Source: Syntrophomonadaceae bacterium (GTDB lineage Bacteria; Bacillota; Dethiobacteria; PWVN01). From it: a DNA stretch of 7,611 nt. Numbering within the stretch: position 1 is the stretch's first letter; each line of letters starts with the position of its first letter. Made by a program: the position numbers and the translations under genes. Location: positions 1 through 7,611 of the forward strand of contig PWVN01000243.1 in NCBI GenBank assembly GCA_003561835.1, in the 5' to 3' direction. Below the pieces are notes generated by a model. That model saw only the letters and a list, made by a program, of their open reading frames with translations. It had not been told where the DNA came from and did not search any database. This document shows, piece by piece, positions 1-7,437 of this stretch.

Positions 1-1064
1 AGGAGGCCCCGGACATCCTGCACTGCCATGATTGGCAGACAGGTCTCATCAGCCTCTACCTGCAAAAGGCGGGGGGGGAGTACGGGGCCCCCGGCACCGT
101 CTTCACCATCCACAACCTGCGCTACCAGGGGATCTTCCCCCGGGAATGCCTGGAGGATGTGCTGGGTTTGGGCAGCGAGGAATTCACCCCGGAGGGGCTG
201 GAATTTTACGGCCAGGTGAATTTCCTGAAAGGGGGCCTGAACTATTCGGATCTGCTCACCACCGTCAGCCGGACCTACGCCGGGGAGATCCTGACCCCCG
301 CCTTCGGAGAGAACCTGGACGGGGTCCTGCGCAGCATGCAGCAAGACCTCTACGGCGTCGTCAACGGCATCGACTACCGGGAATACAATCCCCTGCGGGA
401 TCCGGCCCTCTTTGTGAACTACCGCAGCTCCCTGGAGAAAAAAAGCCGGAACAAGGAGGCCCTCCAGGAACTCCTGGGGCTTCCCGTGGATAGGGGCGTG
501 CCCTTGCTGGCCGTCATCTCCCGCCTGGTGCGGGAGAAGGTGGATATCCTCACCGGGGCCCTGCTCCGGCTGCTGTCTCAGGATCTGCAACTGGTGGTCC
601 TGGGGACGGGGGATGAGCACTACAGCGGCTATTTCCGCCATCACGCCAACCAGAACCCCCGCAAGATGGCCACCCGTCTCGGTTTCGACGAGGGGTTGGC
701 CCGGAAGATCTACGGGGGAGCCGATATCTTTCTCATGCCCTCCCTTTTCGAACCCTGCGGGCTCAGCCAGCTCATCGCCATGCGCTACGGAACCATCCCC
801 GTGGTCCGGGAGACAGGAGGATTGAAGGATACGGTGATCCCTTTCGACCCCCGCACGGGGGAGGGGAACGGTTTCTCCTTCCCGGGGCACGACAGCAGGG
901 CTTTTCTCAAGGCCATCGGGGAAGCTTTACACCTGTACCGGGATAAAAAAGCCTGGTCCAGGCTGGTGCACAGGGCAGTCCGCTCAGACTTCAGCTGGGA
1001 TGCTTCCGCCCGGGAATACATGTCCCTGTACAGGGACCTGCTTGACAAAAAGAGGGGGAAATAA
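1..1064 (+). CDS. glgA: Glycogen synthase (GT5), 5'-truncated
   Basis: This is the C-terminal 353 codons of a glycogen synthase, which transfers glucose from ADP-glucose to the non-reducing end of an alpha-1,4-glucan in the cytoplasm. The reading frame is open from base 3, and the start lies outside the window. Compared with the usual length of about 480 residues, roughly 125-130 are missing, including the N-terminal KTGGL loop. Numbering from the first full codon, visible GT5 motifs are HCHDWQTGL (7-15), TIHNLRYQG (35-43), VNGID (120-124), ISRL followed by REK with Lys at 179, and the C-terminal PSLFEPCGLSQL block with the conserved Glu at 250, followed by RYGTIPVV and GGLKDTV. One residue appears to be missing after Lys179, where QKG is usual. 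The stop is 5 bases before glgP, so the two genes are almost certainly co-transcribed. ADP-glucose use is inferred from the family. Identification is secure. Confidence 0.97.
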   Translation, partial: EAPDILHCHDWQTGLISLYLQKAGGEYGAPGTVFTIHNLRYQGIFPRECLEDVLGLGSEEFTPEGLEFYGQVNFLKGGLNYSDLLTTVSRTYAGEILTPAFGENLDGVLRSMQQDLYGVVNGIDYREYNPLRDPALFVNYRSSLEKKSRNKEALQELLGLPVDRGVPLLAVISRLVREKVDILTGALLRLLSQDLQLVVLGTGDEHYSGYFRHHANQNPRKMATRLGFDEGLARKIYGGADIFLMPSLFEPCGLSQLIAMRYGTIPVVRETGGLKDTVIPFDPRTGEGNGFSFPGHDSRAFLKAIGEALHLYRDKKAWSRLVHRAVRSDFSWDASAREYMSLYRDLLDKKRGK

Positions 1065-1069
1065 AATCG

Positions 1070-3502
1070 ATGTTCACAGACAAGGAAAGCTTCAAGAAAT
1101 ACTTCGCGGAACGGTTTGAACTCATCCACGGGAAGAGCGTGGAGGAGGCCACCCCCATGGATATATACAAAACCCTGGGGAACATGGTCCGGGAATACGC
1201 CAGCAAGGACTGGATCAAGACCAACAAGAAGTACCAGGATAAGGGGGTCAAGCAGGTCTACTACCTTTCCATGGAATTTCTCCTGGGGCGGCTTCTGGGG
1301 AGCAACCTGTTAAATCTGGGTATTTTGGATGTGGTGGAGGAAGGGCTTGCGGAACTGGGCTTTTCCCTGAAAGATATCGAGGAACAGGAACCCGACGCGG
1401 GCCTGGGGAACGGGGGCCTGGGCCGCCTGGCCGCCTGCTTCCTGGATTCCCTGGCCTCCATGAACCTGCCGGGTCACGGCAGCGGCATCCGCTACAAGTA
1501 CGGCCTCTTCGAGCAAAGGATCATCAACGGGTACCAGGTGGAACTCCCCGAGTACTGGTTGAAGGAGGGTAATGTCTGGGAGGTGCGAAAGTCCGACAAG
1601 GCGGAGGAAGTCCGCTTCGGCGGCCACGTGGAGGTCCGGGAGGAAGAGGGCCGGATGGTCTTTGACCACCAGGGGTATGAACCTGTCCTGGCCGTCCCCT
1701 TTGACACGCCGGTGGTGGGCTACGACAACAAGCGGGTCAACACCCTGCGCCTCTGGAATGCCGAATCGGCCCTGGATGATATGGACTGCCATTCCCTGAA
1801 CCTGGGATGTTACAGCAGAATTGTGGAGTACAAACATTTCCTGGAATCCATCTCCGAATTTCTTTACCCCGACGATTCCCATTACGAGGGCCGGGTCCTG
1901 CGGCTCAAACAGCAGTATTTTCTCGTGTCCGCCACCATCCAGGGACTGGTGCGCCGCTACAAGAAAAAACACGGGAACATCATGCATTTCCATGAAAAGG
2001 TGGGCATCCACATCAACGATACCCATCCCACCCTGGCCATCCCGGAACTCATGCGCATCCTCCTGGACGAGGAGGGCCTGAGCTGGGACGATGCCTGGCG
2101 CATCACCACCAGCACCGTCTCCTACACCAACCACACCACCCTGGCGGAGGCCCTGGAAAAATGGCCCGTCGAGCTTTTCAAAACCCTGCTGCCCCGCATC
2201 TACATGCTGGTGGAGGAGATCAACGAGCGCTTCTGCCGGGAACTTTGGCACCTGTACCCCGGTGACTGGGAGAGGATTTCCCGGATGGCCATCCTGGGGG
2301 AGGGACAGGTCCGGATGGCACACCTGGCCATCGTGGGGAGTCACAGCGTCAACGGGGTGGCCCACATCCACACGGAAATCCTCAAGACCCGGGAGATGAA
2401 GAATTTTTACAACATCTTCCCCCACAAGTTTAACAACAAGACCAACGGCATCACCCACCGGCGCTGGCTCTTGAAGGCCAATCCCAAACTATCGGCCCTG
2501 ATCACCGAGGCCATCGGGCCCGGTTGGGTGCGGCACCCCGACGATCTGACGGGCCTTTTGAAGTTCACCAGGGATAAAGCCTTCCAGGAAAAAATCGCCG
2601 CTGTCAAGAGGGAGAACAAACTGGCCCTGGCGGCCTTCATCAAAGAGAAGCAGGGACTTGCCATCGACGAAAATTCCATTTTCGATGTCCAGATCAAACG
2701 CCTTCACGCCTACAAGCGGCAGGTCATGAATGCCCTGCACATCATGGAACTGTACAGCAGGCTCAAGGAGAACCCGGACATGGAAATCAACCCCCGCACC
2801 TTCATCTTCGGGGCCAAGGCCTCCCCCAGCTACGATCTGGCCAAGCGGGTCATCAAGCTCATCAACTCCCTGGCGGAGGTGGTGAACAGGGATAAGGATG
2901 TAAAGGGGAAGCTGAAGGTGGTCTTCGTGGAAAATTACCGGGTTTCCCTGGCGGAGATCATCATCCCCGCAGCCGAGGTGAGCCAGCAGATCTCCACCGC
3001 CAGCAAGGAGGCCTCCGGTACGGGAAATATGAAGCTGATGCTGAACGGGGCCCTGACCCTGGGGACCCTGGACGGCGCCAATATCGAGATCATGGAGGAG
3101 GTGGGGAAGGAGAACATCTTCACCTTCGGCATGACGCCCCAGGAAGTACTGGACTTTTACCATTACGGCGGCTATTCCTCCCGGGGTCTCTGCGAGGAGG
3201 ACCCCCGGATCAAAGGGTTGGTGGAGCAGCTCATCAACGGGTTCTTTCCCGGGGGCCGGGAGGAATTCTATCCCATCTACGAGGCGCTGCTGGACTACAA
3301 CGACGAATATTTTGTCCTTAAGGATTATACCTCCTACGCCCGGGCCCAGGATGAGGTGGATAAAACCTACCGAAACAGGGAACGGTGGCTGGAGATGAGC
3401 ATCCACAACATCGCCCGGGCGGGCCGCTTCTCCAGCGACCGCACCATCAACGAGTACGGGGCCGGCATCTGGAACATCAGCCCCGTGTACAATTCCGACT
3501 GA
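1070..3502 (+). CDS. glgP: Glycogen/maltodextrin phosphorylase (GT35)
   Basis: This gene encodes a complete 810-residue alpha-glucan phosphorylase, a pyridoxal-phosphate enzyme that uses phosphate to release glucose-1-phosphate from the non-reducing ends of glycogen or maltodextrin. The length fits the family (about 800-840). Motifs in order are YYLSMEFLLGR near the N-terminus, GLGNGGLGRLAACFLDS from residue 111, NDTHPTLAIPELMR from residue 316, SYTNHTTLAEALEKWP, KTNGITHRRWL, FDVQIKRLHAYKRQ and EASGTGNMKLMLNGALTLGT, in which Lys655 is the expected PLP Schiff-base lysine. The ATG at 1070 is chosen because AGAGGGGG (1051-1058), at the end of glgA, can act as Shine-Dalgarno sequence, although its spacing of about 11 bases is slightly long. 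The protein begins directly with the family's N-terminal helix, with no phosphorylation-type extension like that of animal enzymes. The next gene starts 11 bases after the stop. Glycogen versus maltodextrin preference cannot be read from the sequence, but the glgA neighbour favours glycogen. Confidence 0.98.
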   Translation: MFTDKESFKKYFAERFELIHGKSVEEATPMDIYKTLGNMVREYASKDWIKTNKKYQDKGVKQVYYLSMEFLLGRLLGSNLLNLGILDVVEEGLAELGFSLKDIEEQEPDAGLGNGGLGRLAACFLDSLASMNLPGHGSGIRYKYGLFEQRIINGYQVELPEYWLKEGNVWEVRKSDKAEEVRFGGHVEVREEEGRMVFDHQGYEPVLAVPFDTPVVGYDNKRVNTLRLWNAESALDDMDCHSLNLGCYSRIVEYKHFLESISEFLYPDDSHYEGRVLRLKQQYFLVSATIQGLVRRYKKKHGNIMHFHEKVGIHINDTHPTLAIPELMRILLDEEGLSWDDAWRITTSTVSYTNHTTLAEALEKWPVELFKTLLPRIYMLVEEINERFCRELWHLYPGDWERISRMAILGEGQVRMAHLAIVGSHSVNGVAHIHTEILKTREMKNFYNIFPHKFNNKTNGITHRRWLLKANPKLSALITEAIGPGWVRHPDDLTGLLKFTRDKAFQEKIAAVKRENKLALAAFIKEKQGLAIDENSIFDVQIKRLHAYKRQVMNALHIMELYSRLKENPDMEINPRTFIFGAKASPSYDLAKRVIKLINSLAEVVNRDKDVKGKLKVVFVENYRVSLAEIIIPAAEVSQQISTASKEASGTGNMKLMLNGALTLGTLDGANIEIMEEVGKENIFTFGMTPQEVLDFYHYGGYSSRGLCEEDPRIKGLVEQLINGFFPGGREEFYPIYEALLDYNDEYFVLKDYTSYARAQDEVDKTYRNRERWLEMSIHNIARAGRFSSDRTINEYGAGIWNISPVYNSD

Positions 3503-3507
3503 GGGGG
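3501..3507 (+). promoter_or_regulatory. Shine-Dalgarno site fixing the GTG start of the fusion gene
   Basis: GAGGGGG lies 6 bases before a GTG at 3514 and overlaps the TGA stop of glgP. The reading frame is open further upstream, to an ATG at 3385 deep inside glgP. That would be an implausible 118-base overlap, and the added residues match nothing expected. The overlap of stop codon and ribosome binding site suggests translational coupling between glgP and the fusion gene. Confidence 0.8.
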
Positions 3508-3513
3508 ATTTCT

Positions 3514-6500
3514 GTGACCCGGTTAACCCACAACTCCCACCAGGCCTTCTACCGCAGCCCCTTCGGTGCCGTGCCCTGCGGCCGGCAGGTGACCCTGCGG
3601 CTGGCGGCAGAGGGGGAGGAAAAGCCCGGGAGGGTATTCCTCACCTTGAGGCGGGAGGGAGAAGGCGGCGAAGACCTGCCCATGCGCCCCCGGCAGGATA
3701 GCGACGGAAGAGTATATTATGAGGCGGATTTTCAGGCCCCCCCGCACCCCGGCCTCCTCTGGTACCATTTCCGGGCAGAGGGCAGCGGCGGGGTCCGGTT
3801 CTGCGGCAGTTCCCACAGGGGCAGGGGCGGCTCCTCGGCGACGGTGGCGGGGGACCCCATCCCCTACCAGATTACCGTCTTCAGGGAGGGGGCCTCCACC
3901 CCCGCCTGGCTGAAGGATGCCCTGATCTACCAAATTTTCCCCGACCGCTTCCACAACGGCCTGCCCGGGGGGCGGGTCCTTAACCCCAAAAAGGACTCCC
4001 TTCTCCACGCCTGCTGGGAAAACACACCCTACTACATCCGGGACCCAAAGACCCGGGACATCGCCCGCTGGGATTTTTTCGGCGGGAACCTCCTGGGGAT
4101 CGTGAAAAAACTCCCCTATCTAAAAAGCCTGGGGGTCAAGCTTATCTACCTGAACCCCATCTTTTCGGCCCCCAGCAACCACAGGTACGACACCGCCGAC
4201 TACCACCGGGTGGACCCCATGCTGGGCAGCAGCCGCCTCTTTGCCCTCCTGTGCCGCAAGGCCCGGGACATGGGAATATCCATCATTTTGGACGGGGTCT
4301 TCAGCCACACGGGGAGCGACAGCCTCTACTTCAACAAGGAGAGCAATTACCCCGGCCCCGGCGCATATGAATCCACCGATTCTCCATACTATAAGTGGTA
4401 CCGTTTTACCGACCATCCTGAAGAGTACGAGTCCTGGTGGGGCATCAAAACCCTGCCCAATGTCAACGAACTGGAACCCTCCTACCAGGACTTTGTCATC
4501 CACGGGGAGGACAGCGTCATCAAGCACTGGGCCCGGCTGGGAGCTTTTGGCTGGCGCCTGGATGTGGCCGACGAGCTGCCCACCCCCTTCATCCGCAGCC
4601 TGCGGAAAGCTCTGAAAGGGATGAAGGAGGAGTATATCCTTCTGGGGGAAGTCTGGGAAGATGCGTCCAATAAAATCAGTTATGGAGAGAGGCGGTCTTA
4701 TCTTTTGGGTGAAGAATTGGATTCGGTAATGAACTATCCCTTCCGCAGCAGCGTGCTGGACTTTCTACTGTTCCGGCAAAAGGCGGAGGAGGTGGATTTG
4801 GCCTTAACAAGCCTGAAAGAGAACTATCCCCTGGAACACTTCTATGCCACCATGAACCTGCTGGGGAGCCACGACAAACCCCGCATCCTCACGGCCCTGA
4901 TGGAGGGCCTGCCCCCGGAGATGCCGGACGGGGAAAAGAAATCCGTGGCCCGGGACCGCTTGAAACTGGCTGTCTTCTGGCAGATGACCTTTCCCGGGGT
5001 CCCGTCCATCTACTACGGTGACGAGGCGGGGCTTGAGGGAGGAGAGGACCCGGACAACCGGCGGGGGTATCCCTGGGGGCGGGAAGACGAGGAACTGCTG
5101 GGCTTTTTTCGGGAAATGGCGGCGCTGCGGAGCCACTACGATGTCCTGCGGACCGGGGAGTGGTTTTCCCTGAGGGCGGAAGGGGATTTGTACTGTTACG
5201 GAAGAAGGATCGAAGGGGGCAGGGACATCTTCGGCCAGAGGAGGCGGGACAATGCGGCCCTGATCCTCTTGAACCGGAGCCTCACCGAAACCCACCGGGT
5301 GGAACTGGACGCAAGCCCCTGGTTCGCAGAGAAGGCCGTGGATGTGGCGGAGGATTACCGGGAAATTCCCCTGGAGGGGGGGCGGGTGACGGTTACCCTG
5401 CGGCCCCTGGAGGGGAAGCTTCTCCTTAAGGAACGCTTCGGCCACAACCTCACGTACCGGCGAGAGGCCGGCGTCCTCCTGCACCCCACCTCCCTGCCGG
5501 GGCCGGGAGGTATAGGCAGCCTGGGGAAGGAGGCCCATGCCTTCGTGGACTTTCTGGCAGAAAGCGGGCAGGCCCTCTGGCAGATCCTGCCCTTGAATCC
5601 GCCGGGCTACGGCGAATCCCCCTACCAGTGCTACTCCGCCTTTGCCGGCAACCACCTCCTGATCGACCTGGAGGGCCTGGCAGGGGAAGGCCTGCTGCCC
5701 GACCGTTCCCTGGAGGGGGCGCCCTCCTTCCCCGAAGGCAGTGTGGATTACCCGGCTGTCAGGGACTACAAGGAAGGGCTCCTCAGGCAGGCTTTCGCTG
5801 CTTTCCGGGAGAGAGAGGAGGGGGCGGAGTACGAAAAATTTCTCCAGGGGAACCGGGACTGGCTGGAAGACTATGCCTTCTTCATGGCCCTGAAAGGGCA
5901 TTTCGGCGGCCGCTCCTGGGTCCACTGGGACCGGGACGTGGCATTGCGGGACGCAGGAGCCCTGGAAAAATACCGGGAACTGCTGGCGGGGGAAATCTCC
6001 TACCAAAAATTCCTCCAGTTTGTCTTCTTCGCCCAGTGGCGGGCCCTGAAGGACTATGCCAATGGGAAAGGCATCAAAATCATCGGCGACCTCCCCATCT
6101 TCGTCGCCCACGACAGCAGCGATGTCTGGGTGAACCCCCACCTCTTCGAGCTGGATGAGGGAGGAAACCCGGTCAAGGTGGCCGGTGTACCCCCCGATTA
6201 CTTCAGCGAAACGGGGCAGCTTTGGGGCAACCCCCACTACCGCTGGCGGGAGATGGCCAAAGACGACTACCGCTGGTGGCGGGAGAGGTTTGCCACCCTC
6301 TCGGAGCTGGTGGACATCATCCGCATCGACCACTTCCGGGGTTTTGAGGCCTACTGGGAGGTGCCGGGGGGGGACAGGACAGCCGAGAGGGGCCGCTGGG
6401 TCAAGGGCCCGGGGGAGAAATTTTTCCGGGTCATCAAGAAGCACCTGGGGGATATCCCCATCATCGCCGAAGATTTGGGGGTAATCACGCCGGAAGTGGA

Positions 6501-6918
6501 GGCCTTAAAGGAAGCTTTAGGCTATCCGGGAATGAAGATCATGCAGTTCGTCCTGGAGGAGAAACCCGAGGAGGAATTCCGCCTGCCCCTGGCGGAGAAG
6601 GACACGGTGGTCTATACCGGTACCCACGACAACGACACCACCCTGGGGTGGTACAGGAACAAATACCGGGGGTTCAAAGACCTCTCGGACTTGACGGAAG
6701 ACGAGGTCTGCTGGTACTTCATCCAGCGGGTCTACCGGAGCAATGCCCGCCTGGTGGTCATCCCCCTCCAGGACCTGCTGGCCCTGGACAGCAGCGCCCG
6801 CATGAACATCCCCGGAACCACCGGGGGCAACTGGCGTTGGCGCTTCCCCCCGGGAAGCCTCACCCGGGACCTCTCCTCCCGGCTCAAAACCCTTACCGAA
6901 ACCTACGACTTCAAGTAA
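3514..6918 (+). CDS. GH13 neopullulanase-like glycosidase fused to GH77 4-alpha-glucanotransferase
   Basis: This gene encodes one uninterrupted 1134-residue protein with two catalytic units, beginning at a GTG. Residues 1 to about 128 look like a beta-sandwich N-terminal domain of the kind found in neopullulanases (CBM34-like; inferred). A GH13 domain starts near residue 130 (WLKDALIYQIFPDRF). It shows SNHRYDT (221-227), region I DGVFSH (260-265), region V LPNVN (314-318, close to the neopullulanase MPKLN), nucleophile Asp350 in GWRLD, acid/base Glu379 in GEVWE, and Asp454 in GSHDKPR. A beta-rich linker leads to a GH77 domain at about 650-1134. That domain starts GVLLHPTSLPG and has SPYQ, GDLPIFVAHDSSDVWVNP (from 858), nucleophile Asp939 in RIDHFRG, acid/base Glu986 in AEDLG, and Asp1039 in GTHDND. 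Both triads are intact, so both halves should be active. The GH13 half probably hydrolyses limit dextrins or alpha-1,6/alpha-1,4 oligosaccharides. The GH77 half moves maltosyl chains between glucans, making products that GlgP can use. No signal peptide is seen, so the protein is cytoplasmic. Comparable amylase-MalQ fusions are annotated in other Clostridia. The exact GH13 specificity is unknown. Confidence 0.93.
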   Translation: MTRLTHNSHQAFYRSPFGAVPCGRQVTLRLAAEGEEKPGRVFLTLRREGEGGEDLPMRPRQDSDGRVYYEADFQAPPHPGLLWYHFRAEGSGGVRFCGSSHRGRGGSSATVAGDPIPYQITVFREGASTPAWLKDALIYQIFPDRFHNGLPGGRVLNPKKDSLLHACWENTPYYIRDPKTRDIARWDFFGGNLLGIVKKLPYLKSLGVKLIYLNPIFSAPSNHRYDTADYHRVDPMLGSSRLFALLCRKARDMGISIILDGVFSHTGSDSLYFNKESNYPGPGAYESTDSPYYKWYRFTDHPEEYESWWGIKTLPNVNELEPSYQDFVIHGEDSVIKHWARLGAFGWRLDVADELPTPFIRSLRKALKGMKEEYILLGEVWEDASNKISYGERRSYLLGEELDSVMNYPFRSSVLDFLLFRQKAEEVDLALTSLKENYPLEHFYATMNLLGSHDKPRILTALMEGLPPEMPDGEKKSVARDRLKLAVFWQMTFPGVPSIYYGDEAGLEGGEDPDNRRGYPWGREDEELLGFFREMAALRSHYDVLRTGEWFSLRAEGDLYCYGRRIEGGRDIFGQRRRDNAALILLNRSLTETHRVELDASPWFAEKAVDVAEDYREIPLEGGRVTVTLRPLEGKLLLKERFGHNLTYRREAGVLLHPTSLPGPGGIGSLGKEAHAFVDFLAESGQALWQILPLNPPGYGESPYQCYSAFAGNHLLIDLEGLAGEGLLPDRSLEGAPSFPEGSVDYPAVRDYKEGLLRQAFAAFREREEGAEYEKFLQGNRDWLEDYAFFMALKGHFGGRSWVHWDRDVALRDAGALEKYRELLAGEISYQKFLQFVFFAQWRALKDYANGKGIKIIGDLPIFVAHDSSDVWVNPHLFELDEGGNPVKVAGVPPDYFSETGQLWGNPHYRWREMAKDDYRWWRERFATLSELVDIIRIDHFRGFEAYWEVPGGDRTAERGRWVKGPGEKFFRVIKKHLGDIPIIAEDLGVITPEVEALKEALGYPGMKIMQFVLEEKPEEEFRLPLAEKDTVVYTGTHDNDTTLGWYRNKYRGFKDLSDLTEDEVCWYFIQRVYRSNARLVVIPLQDLLALDSSARMNIPGTTGGNWRWRFPPGSLTRDLSSRLKTLTETYDFK

Positions 6919-6956
6919 GTTTACTTTCGGGGTCAGGCCTAAAAGTAAACTTACTC
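6913..6956. repeat. Nested inverted repeat at the end of the glycogen operon
   Basis: AGTAAGTTTACTTT at 6914-6927 is the exact reverse complement of AAAGTAAACTTACT at 6942-6955, giving a perfect 14-bp inverted repeat around a 14-base GC-rich centre. Each arm is itself a small palindrome: AAGTAA-GT-TTACTT at 6913-6926 and AAGTAA-AC-TTACT at 6943-6955. The left arm contains the TAA stop of the fusion gene. The stem is AT-rich and has no U-tract on either strand, so it is not a classical intrinsic terminator. It may be a dispersed palindromic element, a paired protein-binding site, or a transcript-end hairpin; the sequence alone does not decide. Confidence 0.8.
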
Positions 6957-7001
6957 ATCATAATGGCACTTTATAAGGACAAAAGGCATATTATGGAAAA
7001 G

Positions 7002-7023
7002 GGGACAGTAAGAACCGACCTCC
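7002..7023 (+). repeat. Short intergenic repeat, copy 1 (GGGACAGTA type)
   Basis: This stretch begins GGGACAGTAAGAACCGACC. About 16 of 22 bases match a second copy that starts 35 bases downstream. It resembles, from memory, the GGGACAGTAAGAACCGTCCC-like small repeats scattered between genes in some Clostridia, in which the two ends pair as a short stem. Here the second half has diverged, so it looks like a decayed copy. It codes for nothing recognisable. Confidence 0.45.
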
Positions 7024-7036
7024 TTCTCCCACATCT

Positions 7037-7058
7037 GGGACAGTAGAAACCACCCCCT
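7037..7058 (+). repeat. Short intergenic repeat, copy 2 (GGGACAGTA type)
   Basis: This stretch begins GGGACAGTAGAAACCACCC and repeats the first 9 bases of copy 1 exactly, followed by a diverged AGAAACC-like core. It ends 8 bases before the spoVAE stop codon on the other strand. Together with copy 1 it occupies most of the space between the palindrome and spoVAE. It is too diverged to form the strong terminal stem itself. Confidence 0.45.
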
Positions 7059-7066
7059 CTGGCCCC

Positions 7067-7420
7067 CTATCCCTTTGGTTTGAAGATAAGGGCGGTCAGA
7101 AAGGCAAAGATGATGGCAGCGGAGATGCCCGCGCTGGTGACCTCGAAAATTCCCGTCAAAACTCCCACCACCCCCGTCCGCTCCGCTTCCGAGAGGGCCC
7201 CCTTCACCAGGGCATTGCCGAAGCTGCTGATGGGCACCGATGCCCCGGCCCCGGCAAACTGGATCAAGGGTTCATAGAGGCCCAAAGCCCCCAGAACGGC
7301 TCCCGCCACCACCAGGGCTACGGTGGTGTGGGCGGGCGTCAGCTTCAAGACATCCAGAAGCAGCTGGCCGATGACACAGATGGCTCCACCCACCAGAAAA
7401 GCCATGATAAATTGCTGCAT
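7067..7420 (-). CDS. spoVAE: Stage V sporulation protein AE (SpoVAEb type)
   Basis: This gene encodes a 117-residue multi-pass membrane protein of the SpoVA complex. The complex sits in the inner spore membrane, moves Ca-dipicolinic acid into the forming spore and is involved in its release at germination. The sequence carries the family hallmarks in order: FLVGGAICVIGQLLLD (residues 8-23), KLTPAHT (26-32), GLYEPLIQFAGAGASVPISSFGN, GIFEVTSAGISAAIIF and the C-terminal FKPKG. Hydrophobic segments at roughly 4-22, 32-54 and 85-112 fit membrane helices. Its length equals that of the Bacillus subtilis homologue (about 116). The ATG is supported by AGGAGAGGAG seven bases upstream. It follows spoVAD by 15 bases, the usual AC-AD-AE order. 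No further SpoVA gene follows, so it seems to end the operon. Transcription by a forespore sigma factor is expected from the family; the promoter is outside the window. Confidence 0.94.
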   Translation of the reverse strand: MQQFIMAFLVGGAICVIGQLLLDVLKLTPAHTTVALVVAGAVLGALGLYEPLIQFAGAGASVPISSFGNALVKGALSEAERTGVVGVLTGIFEVTSAGISAAIIFAFLTALIFKPKG

Positions 7421-7427
7421 GAAAATT

Positions 7428-7437
7428 CTCCTCTCCT
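7428..7437 (-). promoter_or_regulatory. Shine-Dalgarno site of spoVAE overlapping the spoVAD stop
   Basis: AGGAGAGGAG read on the minus strand lies 7 bases before the spoVAE ATG. Its first two bases are part of the TAG stop of spoVAD. This is a strong site, and the overlap suggests that translation of the two genes is coupled. Confidence 0.85.

Noticed and set aside
71..78. A run of eight G bases in glgA as a possible frameshift or phase-variation site.
   Set aside because: The reading frame and the GT5 motifs continue intact on both sides. G-runs are common in this GC-rich sequence.
1310..2458. A 382-codon open frame on the minus strand opposite glgP, with another of 305 codons at 2489-3406.
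   Set aside because: These have the same cause: they mirror the codon bias of glgP, show no family motifs, and no operon logic supports them.
3385..3513. Upstream extension of the fusion gene to an ATG inside glgP.
   Set aside because: The added 43 residues only translate glgP in another frame. A Shine-Dalgarno site correctly spaced before the GTG at 3514 explains the start.
4804..6444. A 546-codon open frame on the minus strand, antisense to the fusion gene.
   Set aside because: It lies entirely opposite a gene with strong family motifs, and its translation is Pro/Gly/Val-rich with no recognisable domain. Long antisense open frames are expected opposite GC-rich genes with G/C at third positions.
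6989..6994. TATTAT as a possible promoter -10 element in the intergenic region.
   Set aside because: No -35-like sequence lies at the right distance, and both flanking genes point into this region, so there is no downstream gene for it to serve.
7027..7040. Small hairpin TCCCA-CATC-TGGGA considered as a terminator for spoVAE or the glycogen genes.
   Set aside because: The stem is only 5 bp with no T-run on either side, which is too weak to call.
6648..7046. A 132-codon plus-strand frame running from the end of the fusion gene into the intergenic region.
   Set aside because: Most of it is an out-of-frame reading of the GH77 domain, and the tail is the repeat-filled spacer. It has no family resemblance.
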